A stretch of 64,000 nt of DNA. It comes from Aliivibrio fischeri. Its GTDB lineage: Bacteria; Pseudomonadota; Gammaproteobacteria; Enterobacterales; Vibrionaceae. A model generated the notes under the pieces. That model had not been told where the DNA came from and searched no databases. It worked only from the letters and a program-made list of their open reading frames with translations. Position 1 is the first letter of the stretch, and each line of letters opens with the position of its first letter. Of the stretch, positions 31,288 through 41,264 are shown piece after piece. The stretch is taken from assembly GCA_038993745.2 (NCBI GenBank), contig CP160629.1, positions 744,001-808,000 on the forward strand, given 5' to 3'. The translations under genes were made by a program, and so were the position numbers.

Positions 31288-32736
31288 ATGAAGTTTATCG
31301 TTAAGCCACACCCAGAAGTTTTTGTTAAAAGTGATTCAGTACGTAAGCGCTTTATTCGTATTCTTGAATCTAACCTACGCAGTATTATTCAGCGTGAAAC
31401 CAAAGGTGTTGAAGTCATCAACCGTCGTGATCATATCGAAGTGACAGGACTGAGTGATGAATACCGTGATGTAACATTGGCGGTACTAACGCAAACTCCA
31501 GGTATTCATCATGTACTTGAAGTTAAGCAGTCAGGCTTTAAAGACATGCACGATATTTTTGAGCAATGTCTTGAAATGAACCGTGAAGTGATTGAAGGTA
31601 AAACGTTCTGTGTACGTGTTAAGCGTCGTGGTAATCATGACTTTACGTCTATTGAGCTTGAGCGCTACGTTGGTGGCGGTTTAAATCAATCAGTAGAAAG
31701 TGCAAGTGTTCGTTTAAAGAACCCTGAAGTGACGGTTAAATTTGAAGTAGCAAATGATAAATTGAACCTGATCATTGCTCGTCATAAAGGCTTGGGTGGT
31801 TTCCCTCTTGGAACTCAAGAAGATGTATTAAGTTTGATTTCTGGTGGTTTTGATTCTGGTGTATCAAGTTACTTACACATTAAACGTGGTTCAAAAGTAC
31901 ATTACTTATTCTTTAATTTAGGTGGTCCAGCTCACGAGATTGGCGTGAAACAAGTGTCGCACTTCTTGTGGAAAAAATACGGTTCATCAGCAAAAGTTAA
32001 ATTTATCTCTGTTGATTTTGATCCAGTTGTTGCTGAGATCTTAGAGAAAGTCGATGATGGTCAAATGGGTGTTATCTTAAAACGTATGTTTATGCGTGCA
32101 GGTGGCATGGTTGCTGAGAAGTTTGGCATTGAAGGATTAGTTACAGGTGAGGCATTAGGCCAAGTATCTAGCCAAACACTGACTAATTTACGCCATATTG
32201 ATAATGTAACTGATTCACTGATTCTACGTCCTCTAATTAACTGGGACAAAGAAGATATTATTGATTTAGCTCGTGAGATTGGCACTGAAGATTTCGCGAA
32301 AACAATGCCTGAATATTGTGGTGTTATTTCTAAGAAACCAACAGTAAAAGCAGTAAAAGAAAAACTAGAAAAAGAAGAAGCGAAATTCGATTTCTCTGTT
32401 CTTGAGCAAGCGGTTTATAACGCTCGAGTTATGGATATTCGTGATATTGAAAAAGAAAGCCAAGAGCAAGCTCCAGAAGTTGAAATGGTATCTGAGCTAG
32501 GTTCTGATGTTGTGGTTCTTGATATCCGTAGTGCTGAAGAAGAAGATGAGAAGCCTTTAGAGCTTGATGGTGTTGAGGTGACTCACATTCCTTTCTTCAA
32601 ATTAGCAACTAAGTTTGGTGATTTAGACCAATCTAAAGAGTACTTATTATACTGTGAGCGTGGTGTGATGAGCCGTCTTCAAGCATTATTATTAATTGAG
32701 AATGGCTACAAGAACGTAAAAGTTTACCGTCCATAG
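31288..32736 (+). CDS. thiI: tRNA 4-thiouridine synthase / thiamine sulfur-transfer protein ThiI
   Basis: Adenylates U8 of tRNA and inserts sulfur; also supports thiazole synthesis. 482 residues. Domains: N-terminal ferredoxin-like and THUMP (to about 165), PP-loop ATP-binding [14 protein letters not shown] near residue 190, and a C-terminal rhodanese domain with catalytic cysteine in [12 protein letters not shown]. The rhodanese extension is the gammaproteobacterial form. Promoter-like TTAGCA-17-TATAAT (31183-31211) overlaps the pomB terminator. Single gene with its own terminator. Confidence 0.96.
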   Translation: MKFIVKPHPEVFVKSDSVRKRFIRILESNLRSIIQRETKGVEVINRRDHIEVTGLSDEYRDVTLAVLTQTPGIHHVLEVKQSGFKDMHDIFEQCLEMNREVIEGKTFCVRVKRRGNHDFTSIELERYVGGGLNQSVESASVRLKNPEVTVKFEVANDKLNLIIARHKGLGGFPLGTQEDVLSLISGGFDSGVSSYLHIKRGSKVHYLFFNLGGPAHEIGVKQVSHFLWKKYGSSAKVKFISVDFDPVVAEILEKVDDGQMGVILKRMFMRAGGMVAEKFGIEGLVTGEALGQVSSQTLTNLRHIDNVTDSLILRPLINWDKEDIIDLAREIGTEDFAKTMPEYCGVISKKPTVKAVKEKLEKEEAKFDFSVLEQAVYNARVMDIRDIEKESQEQAPEVEMVSELGSDVVVLDIRSAEEEDEKPLELDGVEVTHIPFFKLATKFGDLDQSKEYLLYCERGVMSRLQALLLIENGYKNVKVYRP

Positions 32737-32756
32737 TCAGTAAATATGCAGTATTT

Positions 32757-32790
32757 AAAAAGGGCGTTGATTATTCAACGCCCTTTTTTT
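32757..32790 (+). terminator. Intrinsic terminator after thiI
   Basis: Stem AAAAGGGCGTTGA / TCAACGCCCTTTT with TTAT loop and a T-run. It also lies just past the 3' end of the convergent yajL gene, for which the A-run on the left gives a minus-strand U-tract. Confidence 0.9.
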
Positions 32791-32808
32791 ATCTATAACC
32801 GGTTGGTA

Positions 32809-33399
32809 TTAAACCTGATGATAATTAAGATTAGGTAGCGTTACTAAATCAGCGGCTAATTTAGCTGTAAGCTCTTTTCCTGCAAGCGTTGTCACAATTT
32901 CCATCGCAAACTCAAGAGCCGAACCTGGACCCTGGCTTGTGATTAAGTGATTTAGCACATCCGTAAATACACGCTTAATACGACGGTTTTTCTCTGGAAT
33001 CGCTTCCATAAAGCTTGGGTAGCACGTCATTAATGCGTCTGGATATAAATTATGATGTTGTAAAACAATGGCTGGTGCAGCACAAATTGCAGCTACCCAT
33101 TTTTCATCGTATTTTTGTTGTTTTAACATCTCAATGAGTAGGGTACTGTCTCTGAAATTTTCAGATCCTTTTAGTCCACCCGGTAGAACAATACAATCAA
33201 ACTCTTCATCGGCAACTTCAACCAGTTTTACATCAGCGGTTAATACCACTCTTTGTGCTGCCTTCATTGTTAATGAACCATCAAAAGCAGTACTAGCAAC
33301 GGTTACATCAAATTTTGCTCGTTCTAGAATATCAATAACCGTAATGGCTTCTAATTCTTCAGTGCCGGGTGCTATACATACGAGAATTTTTTTCGTCAT
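32809..33399 (-). CDS. yajL: DJ-1/PfpI family protein YajL
   Basis: 196-residue cytoplasmic DJ-1 superfamily protein, described in E. coli as an oxidative-stress chaperone and protein deglycase. The nucleophile-elbow cysteine is in WVAAICAAPAIVLQHH (about residue 106), with the conserved glutamate near the N-terminus in CIAPGTEELEAI. Full family length. The start overlaps the stop of panE (ATGA on the minus strand), so panE-yajL form an operon, an arrangement also seen in enterobacteria. Confidence 0.9.
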   Translation of the reverse strand: MTKKILVCIAPGTEELEAITVIDILERAKFDVTVASTAFDGSLTMKAAQRVVLTADVKLVEVADEEFDCIVLPGGLKGSENFRDSTLLIEMLKQQKYDEKWVAAICAAPAIVLQHHNLYPDALMTCYPSFMEAIPEKNRRIKRVFTDVLNHLITSQGPGSALEFAMEIVTTLAGKELTAKLAADLVTLPNLNYHQV

Positions 33400-34301
33400 A
33401 ATGTGTTCTCTTCTAATTGTTTAATTTGATTATATAACGATTGATTGGTAGGTGCTGAAATTCCATGAAATTCGGCTCGCTGTAATAAGTAACCAGTAAT
33501 AAAATCAATTTCAGTCTTACGTTGATAAAAACAGTCTCGGTTCATTGATGAGTAATTAGCAGACGTTGCGGTTATTACTTGCGTGACCGTTGAGACTAAT
33601 TCATTCTCTGCCCATTCAATATTTTCTTCTTGTAGAACTTGATGTACTTCAGAACAAATGTTCATTACGTATTGATGGATGTCGGGTTGTGCTAATTGTC
33701 CATTCTTACATTGATGAATCGCTGTTAATGGGTTAATTGCACAGTTGATAGCGAGTTTTTTCCATAATGCGATATTAATTTCTGGGTTCCAATCGACACT
33801 TGGCAAGCTATGATTTAATACATCTTGAATAAACTGACACTGTTTACCTAGTGGGTTAAATGGGCCTACTGAGGTATCTCCATAACCTGTATGGATTACG
33901 TTGGTGTTATTTTCTTTTAATGCACCATGAGTCGTCGTTGCTTGCAAAATTGGGTGGTGATTAATGTGTTCTTTTAAGCCATCAATTGCTCCCATACCAT
34001 TATGCATAAATAGCAGTATGGTTTCTTTTGATAATGATGGAAGTAAAGGGAGTAAGGCACTTTCGACTTGCCAAGCTTTAACTGTAATTAATAGCAAATC
34101 ACAATCGTTCAAGGCTTGTTTATCATTGCACTTAAATTGGTGTGATGATTTTTCATTAGCGGATAATGAAAGTAGTTGCTCAGAAGGTGTTGAATTTCTT
34201 GTCCATAAACAGACATTGTGTCCTGCTTTTTGCAGATAGCATGCCCATAAAGAGCCGACTGCACCAGGACCAAGAATGGTGATATTCACAGATGAATCCA
34301 T
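33396..34301 (-). CDS. panE: 2-dehydropantoate 2-reductase
   Basis: NADPH-dependent ketopantoate reductase of the pantothenate/CoA pathway; 301 residues from the ATG at 34301 (MDSSVNITILGPGAVGSLWACYLQ). The GxGxxG dinucleotide site is GPGAVG. The catalytic-lysine region is LWKKLAINCAINPLTAI. A longer frame upstream starting with TTG would run towards the preceding terminator and is less likely. No clear Shine-Dalgarno is visible before the ATG. It overlaps yajL downstream. Confidence 0.92.
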   Translation of the reverse strand: MDSSVNITILGPGAVGSLWACYLQKAGHNVCLWTRNSTPSEQLLSLSANEKSSHQFKCNDKQALNDCDLLLITVKAWQVESALLPLLPSLSKETILLFMHNGMGAIDGLKEHINHHPILQATTTHGALKENNTNVIHTGYGDTSVGPFNPLGKQCQFIQDVLNHSLPSVDWNPEINIALWKKLAINCAINPLTAIHQCKNGQLAQPDIHQYVMNICSEVHQVLQEENIEWAENELVSTVTQVITATSANYSSMNRDCFYQRKTEIDFITGYLLQRAEFHGISAPTNQSLYNQIKQLEENTL

Positions 34302-34337
34302 TAAGAAGAAATAATGAAAGCAGTGTAATTGGTTTGC

Positions 34338-34371
34338 TACAAAAAACAAAGGCGCTCATAGTGAGCGCCTT
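34338..34371 (-). terminator. Intrinsic terminator after the Tsx/OmpK-like gene
   Basis: Stem GGCGCTCA (34351-34358) / TGAGCGCC (34362-34369), three-base loop; on the minus strand it is followed by TTTGTTTTTTG. Confidence 0.88.
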
Positions 34372-34396
34372 AGTAAAATAGATATTCTAAGTTAGA

Positions 34397-35113
34397 TTAG
34401 AAGTTATATTTTAGAGTGTAGATGATAGCGTCATCTAGATCGCCTTGACCTAGTTTATTATCAGCATAACGGTATTGAACACCTGTAGTGATGTGTTTTG
34501 TTGCATTCCACCAGAACGCTACAGCACCGTTGAAAGAGATATCATCTGTTTCACCAGATAGAGCCGTATAAGCGCTATCACGAGCAAATTCCATTTCATT
34601 CCAGTTACTGATAGAGAAAGATTGTTCACCAAGGTTAAAGTTATAACCTGTAACCCAACCAGCCATACCACCGTTCATATCAGAGAAACCGTTTGTATTA
34701 GTGTAGTGAGCACCAATGAATGGGTTGAAGAACCACTGTTCACCAGAAAAGTTGTAAGAAACACCTGCAACAGTATTACGAACATGCCAACCTAGGTTCT
34801 CAGTCGAATATGTTTGACCGTAAAGGCGTAATTCGCCAAGACCAGTTTTGTAAGTAATAGAACCTTTGCTTGAAGCAGCCATGCTGTCTTTTTGACCTTC
34901 TAAATCAAGGAAGCCGTATAGCTCACCCCAATCAAAACCAGCACCACCTTCAAACTCAAGGTATGCAAAATCATCTTTACCGCCATCATTTGAATGGTCA
35001 GACCAGTCAAGGTAGTTGATGTTCATGTTACCCCAAGTGTATAGATTTTCAGCTTGAGCTGGAATAGCAACAGTTGTAGCAAGAACAGATAGAGCTAAAA
35101 GGGATTTACGCAT
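34397..35113 (-). CDS. Outer-membrane channel protein of the Tsx/OmpK family
   Basis: 238 residues with signal peptide MRKSLLALSVLATTVAIPAQA and mature ENLYTWGNMNINYLDWSD. The chain is rich in alternating aromatic beta-strands and ends in the outer-membrane signature TLKYNF (terminal Phe). It resembles the nucleoside-specific channel Tsx and the Vibrio OmpK proteins, one of which is the receptor of vibriophage KVP40. Nucleoside specificity is inferred. A CRP-like site upstream agrees with CRP control of tsx in E. coli. Single gene with its own terminator. Confidence 0.8.
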   Translation of the reverse strand: MRKSLLALSVLATTVAIPAQAENLYTWGNMNINYLDWSDHSNDGGKDDFAYLEFEGGAGFDWGELYGFLDLEGQKDSMAASSKGSITYKTGLGELRLYGQTYSTENLGWHVRNTVAGVSYNFSGEQWFFNPFIGAHYTNTNGFSDMNGGMAGWVTGYNFNLGEQSFSISNWNEMEFARDSAYTALSGETDDISFNGAVAFWWNATKHITTGVQYRYADNKLGQGDLDDAIIYTLKYNF

Positions 35114-35283
35114 AATGGTATCTCTATAGTTATGTATTACAAAAAATGATAGAAGGACGATATGTATCGTTCTCGAATGACGCAGATAATATAGAGAAAG
35201 TTCACTTTTTTAAATGCAATTTATGTAATAGCAATGTTATATGTAGATCTCGATCGTGTTTATAAATTGAGCTAAGAAAATAA

Positions 35284-35299
35284 GGTGATCAATATCACT
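35284..35299. promoter_or_regulatory. CRP-like palindrome upstream of the Tsx/OmpK-like gene
   Basis: GGTGATCAATATCACT has the GTGA-N6-TCAC spacing of a CRP site, missing only the outer T/A bases. It lies about 170 bp before the minus-strand gene. CRP control is inferred from this and from E. coli tsx. Confidence 0.5.
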
Positions 35300-35335
35300 T
35301 ACTTGACAAAACTCTGACGTAAAAATGTGAACAGA

Positions 35336-35366
35336 AACAAAAAAGCCTCCTAGATTAGGAGGCTTT
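35336..35366 (-). terminator. Intrinsic terminator after ampG
   Basis: Perfect stem AAAGCCTCCTA (35342-35352) / TAGGAGGCTTT (35356-35366); the minus strand continues with a T-run. Serves the ampG-like gene. Confidence 0.88.
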
Positions 35367-35394
35367 GGTAGCACAGTTGTTACGTATAAGAACT

Positions 35395-36738
35395 TTAAGA
35401 GCTTTGATGCTTATCAAGAAGCGCTTTGAAATACCCTTTAAGCATAAGCAGCATAATTAGACTAGGGATAACCATTACCGCTGTTAATATAAAGAATAAA
35501 GGCCAGCTATTTAAATAGTCGGCTAACTCACCACTAAAAGACGCTAATGTTGTTCTGCCTAAGTTGCCTAATGAAGCCAGTAATGCATATTGAGTCGCAG
35601 AGAATGCTTCTCCAGTAAGTATGGTTAAGAAGGATACAAAGGCGACGGTTGAAAACGCCGTTGTGAAGTTATCAACAATAATCGTTGCTAGGAATAAATG
35701 TTCATTAGGACCGACATTAGCGATAAGCGCAAACATTAAATTACTTGCAGCCATAGCGACACCGCCAATCATTAAGCCTTTTACAACCCCAAAACGAACG
35801 TTGATTAAGCTGCCTAATAGGGTGAAGAATACGGTTGCTCCCCAGCCGATCAGTTTAGAGTAATAGCCAATTTGTTCGTTACTAAATCCGATTTCTTTAT
35901 AAAAAGTGATCGACATTCTTCCCAGAAAAGCCTCACCAATCTTAAATAAGAAAACAAATAGTAGAAGGGTACAGGCTGTCTTTACTCCATTTCGGTTAAA
36001 GAAGTCATAAAATGGTTCTATGATGGTTACTGTAAACCAAGCTGTTAGTTTGGATCTAACAATTTTATTGTGGCGTTCTTCTGCTTCGTGTTGAAGTTGG
36101 TCGCGTTTTGTTTTTGGCTCTCCAACTAATAATGTGAATACCATAAGTAAAGCAACAATTCCGGCCATACCATAGTAAACGCCATTCCATCCGATGCTGT
36201 CTGCATTAATAAAAGCGAGATAACCAGGTAATGAATAGCCAGTCCACCAACCAATGACAGCCATTGCTGATGCTTGAGGCATTTTAGTTGATTCTGATTT
36301 TGGGAAAGTATCAATACGAAATGCATCAATGGCAACATCTTGTGTCGCTGATGCTGTTGCAATAGCGAGTGCAAACATTGATGTTAGCATTAAATTTTTG
36401 GATGGATCTAAGCCCGCAATTTGTAATGTGCAAAAGAAAACAATAGCTTGGCAAACGAAGATCCAACTGCGACGTTGACCAAGTTTATTTCCAATAAAAG
36501 GAAGTTTTACACGATCAACCAGCGGTGCCCACATAAAATTAATGGCATATACAGCAAATACAGAACCAAAATAACCAATAGCAGCACGAGTCAGTCCTGC
36601 ATCTTTTAGCCAACCTGACATATTTGAGCCAATAAGCACCCAAGGAAAACCACTAGAACAACCTAGCATGAAAACCCAAAGTAAACGTTTATCCATGTAG
36701 CTTTTTATGGCTGTTTTCCATTGCATGGAATGAGACAT
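35395..36738 (-). CDS. ampG: AmpG-family muropeptide permease (MFS)
   Basis: Imports anhydro-muropeptides for peptidoglycan recycling; in some bacteria it also sets beta-lactamase induction. 447 residues with about twelve membrane helices. AmpG-type sequence LLWVFMLGCSSGFPWVLIGSNMSGWLKDAGLTRAAIGYFGSVFAVYAINFMWAPLVDRV near the N-terminus, and the family ATQDVAIDAFRID stretch. It is downstream of ppiA and yajG on the same strand (E. coli has yajG-ampG). A hairpin between ppiA and ampG terminates the other way round: ampG is read first to 35395 while ppiA ends at 36825, so they are separate units. Confidence 0.9.
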   Translation of the reverse strand: MSHSMQWKTAIKSYMDKRLLWVFMLGCSSGFPWVLIGSNMSGWLKDAGLTRAAIGYFGSVFAVYAINFMWAPLVDRVKLPFIGNKLGQRRSWIFVCQAIVFFCTLQIAGLDPSKNLMLTSMFALAIATASATQDVAIDAFRIDTFPKSESTKMPQASAMAVIGWWTGYSLPGYLAFINADSIGWNGVYYGMAGIVALLMVFTLLVGEPKTKRDQLQHEAEERHNKIVRSKLTAWFTVTIIEPFYDFFNRNGVKTACTLLLFVFLFKIGEAFLGRMSITFYKEIGFSNEQIGYYSKLIGWGATVFFTLLGSLINVRFGVVKGLMIGGVAMAASNLMFALIANVGPNEHLFLATIIVDNFTTAFSTVAFVSFLTILTGEAFSATQYALLASLGNLGRTTLASFSGELADYLNSWPLFFILTAVMVIPSLIMLLMLKGYFKALLDKHQSS

Positions 36739-36774
36739 GAAACGCTCCTTGTTATTTGTTCTTATTGAAATAGA

Positions 36775-36801
36775 TAGAAAAAGCAGCCCGAAAGCTGCTT
36801 T
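36775..36801 (-). terminator. Intrinsic terminator after ppiA
   Basis: Stem AAAGCAGC / GCTGCTTT (ending at 36801) around a six-base loop; the minus strand continues with TTTTT. It separates yajG-ppiA from ampG. Confidence 0.8.
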
Positions 36802-36824
36802 AGAGTAGTGCTATATTAACTAAA

Positions 36825-37385
36825 TTATTTAATTAATGTTGCTTTAGTTATGATAATTGGCTCAACTGGAATATCGCGCATACCATTTGATAGAGCTTTG
36901 GTTTTCTTAGTTGCCATTTTTTGAATCACATCAAAACCTTGTGTTACTTTACCAAACACTGCATAACCTGGTGGACGTTGACTTGCATTTAAAAAGTCAT
37001 TGTCATTTAGGTTGATGTAGAATTGACGAGTGGCAGAATCTGGGTTGTTAGTTCGAGCCATTGCAATTGTAGCAGTGTCATTACCTAAACCGTTATAGCC
37101 TTCATTTTTGATAGGACCATAGCTTGGCTTTTTCATCATATTTTTATCAAAACCACCACCTTGAGCCATGAAGCCTGGGATTACTCGGTGAAATTGAGTT
37201 CCAACATAACTGCCATCTTCAACATAGCGGATGAAGTTTGCCACAGAAATAGGAGCTTTCTCTGAATTTAGTTCAACAGTAAAGTTACCCAATGTGGTTT
37301 CAAATTTTACCGATTCTGCTAGAGCCATTTGACTCGTGCTAAGAGCTGCAATAACTAATGCGGCTTTTGAAATCATTTTAATCAT
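36825..37385 (-). CDS. ppiA: Periplasmic peptidyl-prolyl cis-trans isomerase (cyclophilin)
   Basis: Cyclophilin-type prolyl isomerase with a signal peptide (MIKMISKAALVIAALSTSQ, cleavage after MALA), 186 residues. The catalytic region FHRVIPGFMAQGGGF carries the cyclophilin Arg and the FMAQGG motif; MARTNNPDSATRQFYINL is also typical. It follows yajG with a one-base overlap (TAATG), so both are probably one transcript. Substrates are exported proteins. Confidence 0.93.
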   Translation of the reverse strand: MIKMISKAALVIAALSTSQMALAESVKFETTLGNFTVELNSEKAPISVANFIRYVEDGSYVGTQFHRVIPGFMAQGGGFDKNMMKKPSYGPIKNEGYNGLGNDTATIAMARTNNPDSATRQFYINLNDNDFLNASQRPPGYAVFGKVTQGFDVIQKMATKKTKALSNGMRDIPVEPIIITKATLIK

Positions 37386-37954
37386 TAAAAGTTACCTTTA
37401 ATGTATGTTTGTAATTCTTCATCAACAGCGATTTTATCTAATACTGCATTTAATAAGTCATTAAGAACTTGTTCAATGTCTTGATTGTCAGCACTCATAG
37501 AGCCTGTTTTTTCTGATACGCCATTATAGGTTTTAACAAACTTACCTTTTGGTGTTTCTGCTGTAATTTGAAGTTTAACCTGAGTTTTGATTTCATTACT
37601 CATTAGAGAATGCTGCACACTTACTAGAGCTTCAATAATATCTAAACGTAATGTGTTATCGCTATCTACTGTAATAACAAAACCTTGAGTTTTAAGTTGT
37701 GAAGATAATGCGTCTTCTAGAGTTACACGTAGATTTTGTTTTGCGTGAATTGGTTGTACATTTTGACGACCATTATCAATTACAGCGACGTATTGTGCTG
37801 TACGTAAATCGCTGCTATCTAATGTTAACTTAATACCATCAACGATTTGATGAGCATTTGATGATGGCTCAGGTTTAATATCCAATTGTGGATCTGATGG
37901 AGCACTACAAGCAGCTAAAAAAAGTGCAGAAAGGGCAATGATGACCTTTTTCAT
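37385..37954 (-). CDS. yajG: YajG-family lipoprotein
   Basis: 189-residue lipoprotein: MKKVIIALSALFLAAC with lipidated Cys16. The body matches the YajG family: LTLDSSDLRTAQYVAVI, then an N-terminal beta sheet and NDLLNAVLDKIAVDEELQTYIKGNF at the end. Function unsettled; the gene is commonly next to ampG or bolA in gammaproteobacteria, and bolA is close here too. Overlaps ppiA by one base. Confidence 0.88.
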   Translation of the reverse strand: MKKVIIALSALFLAACSAPSDPQLDIKPEPSSNAHQIVDGIKLTLDSSDLRTAQYVAVIDNGRQNVQPIHAKQNLRVTLEDALSSQLKTQGFVITVDSDNTLRLDIIEALVSVQHSLMSNEIKTQVKLQITAETPKGKFVKTYNGVSEKTGSMSADNQDIEQVLNDLLNAVLDKIAVDEELQTYIKGNF

Positions 37955-37968
37955 GGTGTAATCCTTTT

Positions 37969-39117
37969 TTATTTTGATTTTTCGGCTTTAACAGCTTCTA
38001 AAATAACGAATTTTGAATTGCTAGCAACTGTGGTGACATTTTCTTCACCAAATAAGCGACATAATTTACCATCATAATCAAGATGACGGTTTCCAATAAC
38101 TAATAATTTACCATCTTTGCACAAGATGTGCTTAGCATCACAGAACATTTGCCATGCAATATGATCGGTAATTGCCTGACCTTGATGGAATGGAGGGTTG
38201 CAAAGTACAAGGTAACTGCTGTGTTTTTTAAATCCATCCAAACAGTTATTAGCAATAAATTGGAATTGACGTTCTTTGCCTAAGTTTACTTCTAAGTTAC
38301 GGCGTGCAGATTCAACAGCCATAAAGCTTTCGTCAACACAAGTAATACGAGCTTCAGGGTTTAGTTGACCAGCTTTTATACTGAGAACACCATTACCACA
38401 ACCAAGATCTATGATATGTCTTAATTCGGGATCCGATGGGATATGCTCCAGCATAAAGCGAGCACCTTGGTCTAACTTTTCTCCAGAATATACGTTAGGG
38501 TAATTAAGAAGATCGATGTCTTCATTATCTACATTCCAACATACTGCTTCAGCAATGGTTTTTGGATTCGATGCATTTGCATTTGAAAACACTAAACGGT
38601 GCTTCTTCCAAGCAAGAGAAGTTTTAGTTTCCCCAAGGTAGTCTTCAAATAACTCAAGTGTTGAACTATGGATTTCTTTTGCTTTATTTACAGCGATAAT
38701 AGGGCAGCTACTGTCCATTGATTGACGTAATTGTTGTAGTTGCCATGTGAGCATTCGATTGTTTTTTGGGATTTGCATTAATACTAAATCGAAACCTTGT
38801 GGTATCTCTTCAGTTGATGTAATGAGCTGTACACGGTTACATTGGTTTCGTTGTAGGTTTTTTAATGTACCACGTTGTGAAACAAACGAATCGGTCATCA
38901 TTGTTACGTTATGCTTGTCTGAGAACCAGCATGATAATGCACCAAAATTATCATTTAAGATAAGGATGTTTTTGCCATCTTCTAGATTTAGCTCTTCTTC
39001 TACATATTTAATGATGTATTCATCACCTGCATCCCATGCTTGCAGTAGTTCTTGAGCACGTTTAGGGTAACGTTGTAAGTTTAGGCTTCGGTCAAGTAGA
39101 CTCAGTTCTGTTTTCAT
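37969..39117 (-). CDS. rlmG: 23S rRNA (guanine-1835-N2)-methyltransferase RlmG
   Basis: SAM-dependent m2G1835 methyltransferase; 382 residues. It has the duplicated-domain build of this family. The N-terminal domain is degenerate (LQAWDAGDEYII ... ILILNDNFGALSCWF). The C-terminal catalytic domain has the SAM motif IIDLGCGNGVLSIKAG and the active NPPF motif (LVLCNPPFHQGQ). It is divergent from bolA with about 95 bp between. Ends 14 bases before yajG starts, so it may head the rlmG-yajG-ppiA unit. Confidence 0.92.
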   Translation of the reverse strand: MKTELSLLDRSLNLQRYPKRAQELLQAWDAGDEYIIKYVEEELNLEDGKNILILNDNFGALSCWFSDKHNVTMMTDSFVSQRGTLKNLQRNQCNRVQLITSTEEIPQGFDLVLMQIPKNNRMLTWQLQQLRQSMDSSCPIIAVNKAKEIHSSTLELFEDYLGETKTSLAWKKHRLVFSNANASNPKTIAEAVCWNVDNEDIDLLNYPNVYSGEKLDQGARFMLEHIPSDPELRHIIDLGCGNGVLSIKAGQLNPEARITCVDESFMAVESARRNLEVNLGKERQFQFIANNCLDGFKKHSSYLVLCNPPFHQGQAITDHIAWQMFCDAKHILCKDGKLLVIGNRHLDYDGKLCRLFGEENVTTVASNSKFVILEAVKAEKSK

Positions 39118-39212
39118 AATGATTTGATCTTCAAATAGGGAAGGCTTCTAGCTATTGTCGCAAATGGTGTATAAAGTGGAAACAGAAGAATTCAAATAAA
39201 GAAAGGAATTAT

Positions 39213-39527
39213 ATGATTCAGCATCAAATTGAACAAAAATTACGCGAAGCGTTAGCGCCTTCTTATCTTAAAGTTCTAAATGAAAGCTATATGCATAACG
39301 TACCTGAAGGTTCTGAAAGCCATTTTAAGGTAATTGTAGTGAGCGACGAATTTGAAGGTAAACGTTTGATTGCTCGCCATCGAGCTATTAATAACATTTT
39401 AGCTGAAGAATTGTCAGACCATATTCATGCTTTAGCCATTCATACGTATACAGAAACAGAATGGCAAGCTCTAGATGCAGAGCAAGTTCCTCTTAGTCCC
39501 AACTGTATGGGCGTTGGAAAAGGTTAA
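39213..39527 (+). CDS. bolA: BolA family protein
   Basis: 104-residue BolA protein; family members bind [2Fe-2S] with monothiol glutaredoxins and influence morphology and stress response. The core [30 protein letters not shown] with a following histidine-rich [10 protein letters not shown] is characteristic. RBS AAAGGAATTAT. Divergent from rlmG. Confidence 0.93.
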   Translation: MIQHQIEQKLREALAPSYLKVLNESYMHNVPEGSESHFKVIVVSDEFEGKRLIARHRAINNILAEELSDHIHALAIHTYTETEWQALDAEQVPLSPNCMGVGKG

Positions 39528-39920
39528 AAATGAAACGTTAATGTTTATTTTTTAACATAAAATAAATATAAAATAAGTCTGTTTGTTAAAAAATGACTAA
39601 TATTTAATGTCATTGCTACTTATGGGGTATTTTTTGATTTTGAACAAGAATTGTGCAGTAGGTCTAAAATGCTCAACCTATTTCAATGATTTCTGACAAT
39701 GAATAGCAAAAAATAGCAGGAATCTAGTCATTGAACGTGGCATCTACACCATAAAAAATGATAGAATCCTCCGCCTTAAAACAGCTTTTTTCGTATTTAT
39801 GTAAAAAGCATATTACTAGGATGTTAATAGTGTTGCGCGATTTGTGTCGTCAATACTGGACACATGCAGTGTCGTGTCTTATATAGAATCTTTTTTCCCA
39901 TAAAATTAGTGCAAGTGCGT
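39528..39920. other. Intergenic region upstream of the nqr operon
   Basis: About 390 bp without a supported gene. It holds an inverted repeat AATGAC (39592-39597) / GTCATT (39609-39614) and AT-rich sequence. Near 39730-39767 a weak promoter-like TTGAAC and TAGAAT are spaced too far apart for a pair. The nqr promoter must lie here but I cannot place it firmly. Confidence 0.4.
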
Positions 39921-41261
39921 ATGATTACAATAAAAAAGGGTTTGGATCTTCCTATTGCAGGTGTTCCTACTCAGGTGATTAATGATGGTAAATCCATCAC
40001 TAAAGTCGCCTTGCTTGGCGAAGAGTACGTTGGTATGCGTCCTACGATGCATGTCCGCGTGGAAGATGTAGTAAAGAAAGGTCAGGTTCTTTTTGCTGAT
40101 AAAAAGAATCCAGGCGTAGTATTTACTGCTCCAGTAAGTGGTAAGGTTGTTGAAATTAACCGTGGTGCGAAGCGCGTACTTCAATCTGTAGTAATTGCAG
40201 TTGAAGGCGAAGAGCAGGTTACTTTTAATAGCTATGCAGCAAATGAACTAGTGTCGCTTGATCGTGAAACGATCAAAACACAACTGGTTGATTCAGGTGC
40301 ATGGACTGCATTACGTACTCGTCCGTTCAGCAAGGTTCCAGCGATTGATTCTGAAACAAAGGCTATCTTTGTTACTGCTATGGATACTAATCCACTAGCG
40401 GCTGATGCAGAAGTGATCATTAACCAACAAGAAGAAGCCTTTATTGCAGGCCTAGACCTATTATCTGTATTAACAGGTGATAAAGTTTACGTATGTAAGA
40501 AAGGAGGTAGCTTACCTCGTTCTTCTCAAAAAAATGTTGAAGAACATGTATTTGATGGCCCTCATCCAGCTGGTTTAGCCGGTACTCACATGCATTACTT
40601 GTATCCTGTTGATACAAATCATGTAGCGTGGAGCATTGGTTACCAAGATGTGATTGCATTCGGTCAACTGTTCTTAACGGGTGAAATCTACTCTGAAAGA
40701 ATCGTATCTTTAGCTGGCCCTGCAGTAAATAATCCTCGTTTAGTTCGTACTATTACTGGTGCAAGCTTAGTTGATTTAACTGACAGTGAAGTAATGCCTG
40801 GTGAGATTCGTGTGATTTCTGGTTCTGTACTTAACGGTACGCAAGCATCAGGTCCTCACGCTTACCTTGGTCGTTACCATCAGCAAGTTTCTGTTCTTCG
40901 TGAAGGTCGTGAGAAAGAATTGTTTGGTTGGGCTGTTCCTGGCAAAAACAAATTCTCAGTAACTCGTTCATTCTTGAGTCACTTATTCTCAGGTCAACTG
41001 TTTAACATGACGACAACTACTAACGGTAGTGATCGTGCAATGGTGCCAATCGGTAACTACGAACGTGTATTACCATTAGACATGGAAGCAACCATGTTAT
41101 TGCGTGACCTTTGTGCTGGTGATGTTGACAGTGCACAACGCTTAGGTGCATTAGAATTAGATGAAGAAGATCTAGGTCTATGTACATATGTGTGCCCTGG
41201 TAAATATGAGTATGGTCCAATGCTTCGTGAGATCTTGGATACCATCGAGAAGGAAGGGTAA
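39921..41261 (+). CDS. nqrA: Na+-translocating NADH:quinone reductase subunit A
   Basis: Peripheral cytoplasmic subunit of the six-subunit Na+-NQR, which oxidises NADH, reduces ubiquinone and exports sodium; NqrA is implicated in quinone binding. 446 residues from ATG 39921 ([21 protein letters not shown]), identical in style to V. cholerae NqrA; a frame extension upstream is not conserved. Sequence features include [14 protein letters not shown] and [14 protein letters not shown]. First gene of the nqr operon; the Na+ gradient it makes powers PomAB. Confidence 0.97.
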   Translation: MITIKKGLDLPIAGVPTQVINDGKSITKVALLGEEYVGMRPTMHVRVEDVVKKGQVLFADKKNPGVVFTAPVSGKVVEINRGAKRVLQSVVIAVEGEEQVTFNSYAANELVSLDRETIKTQLVDSGAWTALRTRPFSKVPAIDSETKAIFVTAMDTNPLAADAEVIINQQEEAFIAGLDLLSVLTGDKVYVCKKGGSLPRSSQKNVEEHVFDGPHPAGLAGTHMHYLYPVDTNHVAWSIGYQDVIAFGQLFLTGEIYSERIVSLAGPAVNNPRLVRTITGASLVDLTDSEVMPGEIRVISGSVLNGTQASGPHAYLGRYHQQVSVLREGREKELFGWAVPGKNKFSVTRSFLSHLFSGQLFNMTTTTNGSDRAMVPIGNYERVLPLDMEATMLLRDLCAGDVDSAQRLGALELDEEDLGLCTYVCPGKYEYGPMLREILDTIEKEG

Positions 41262-41264
41262 TTG

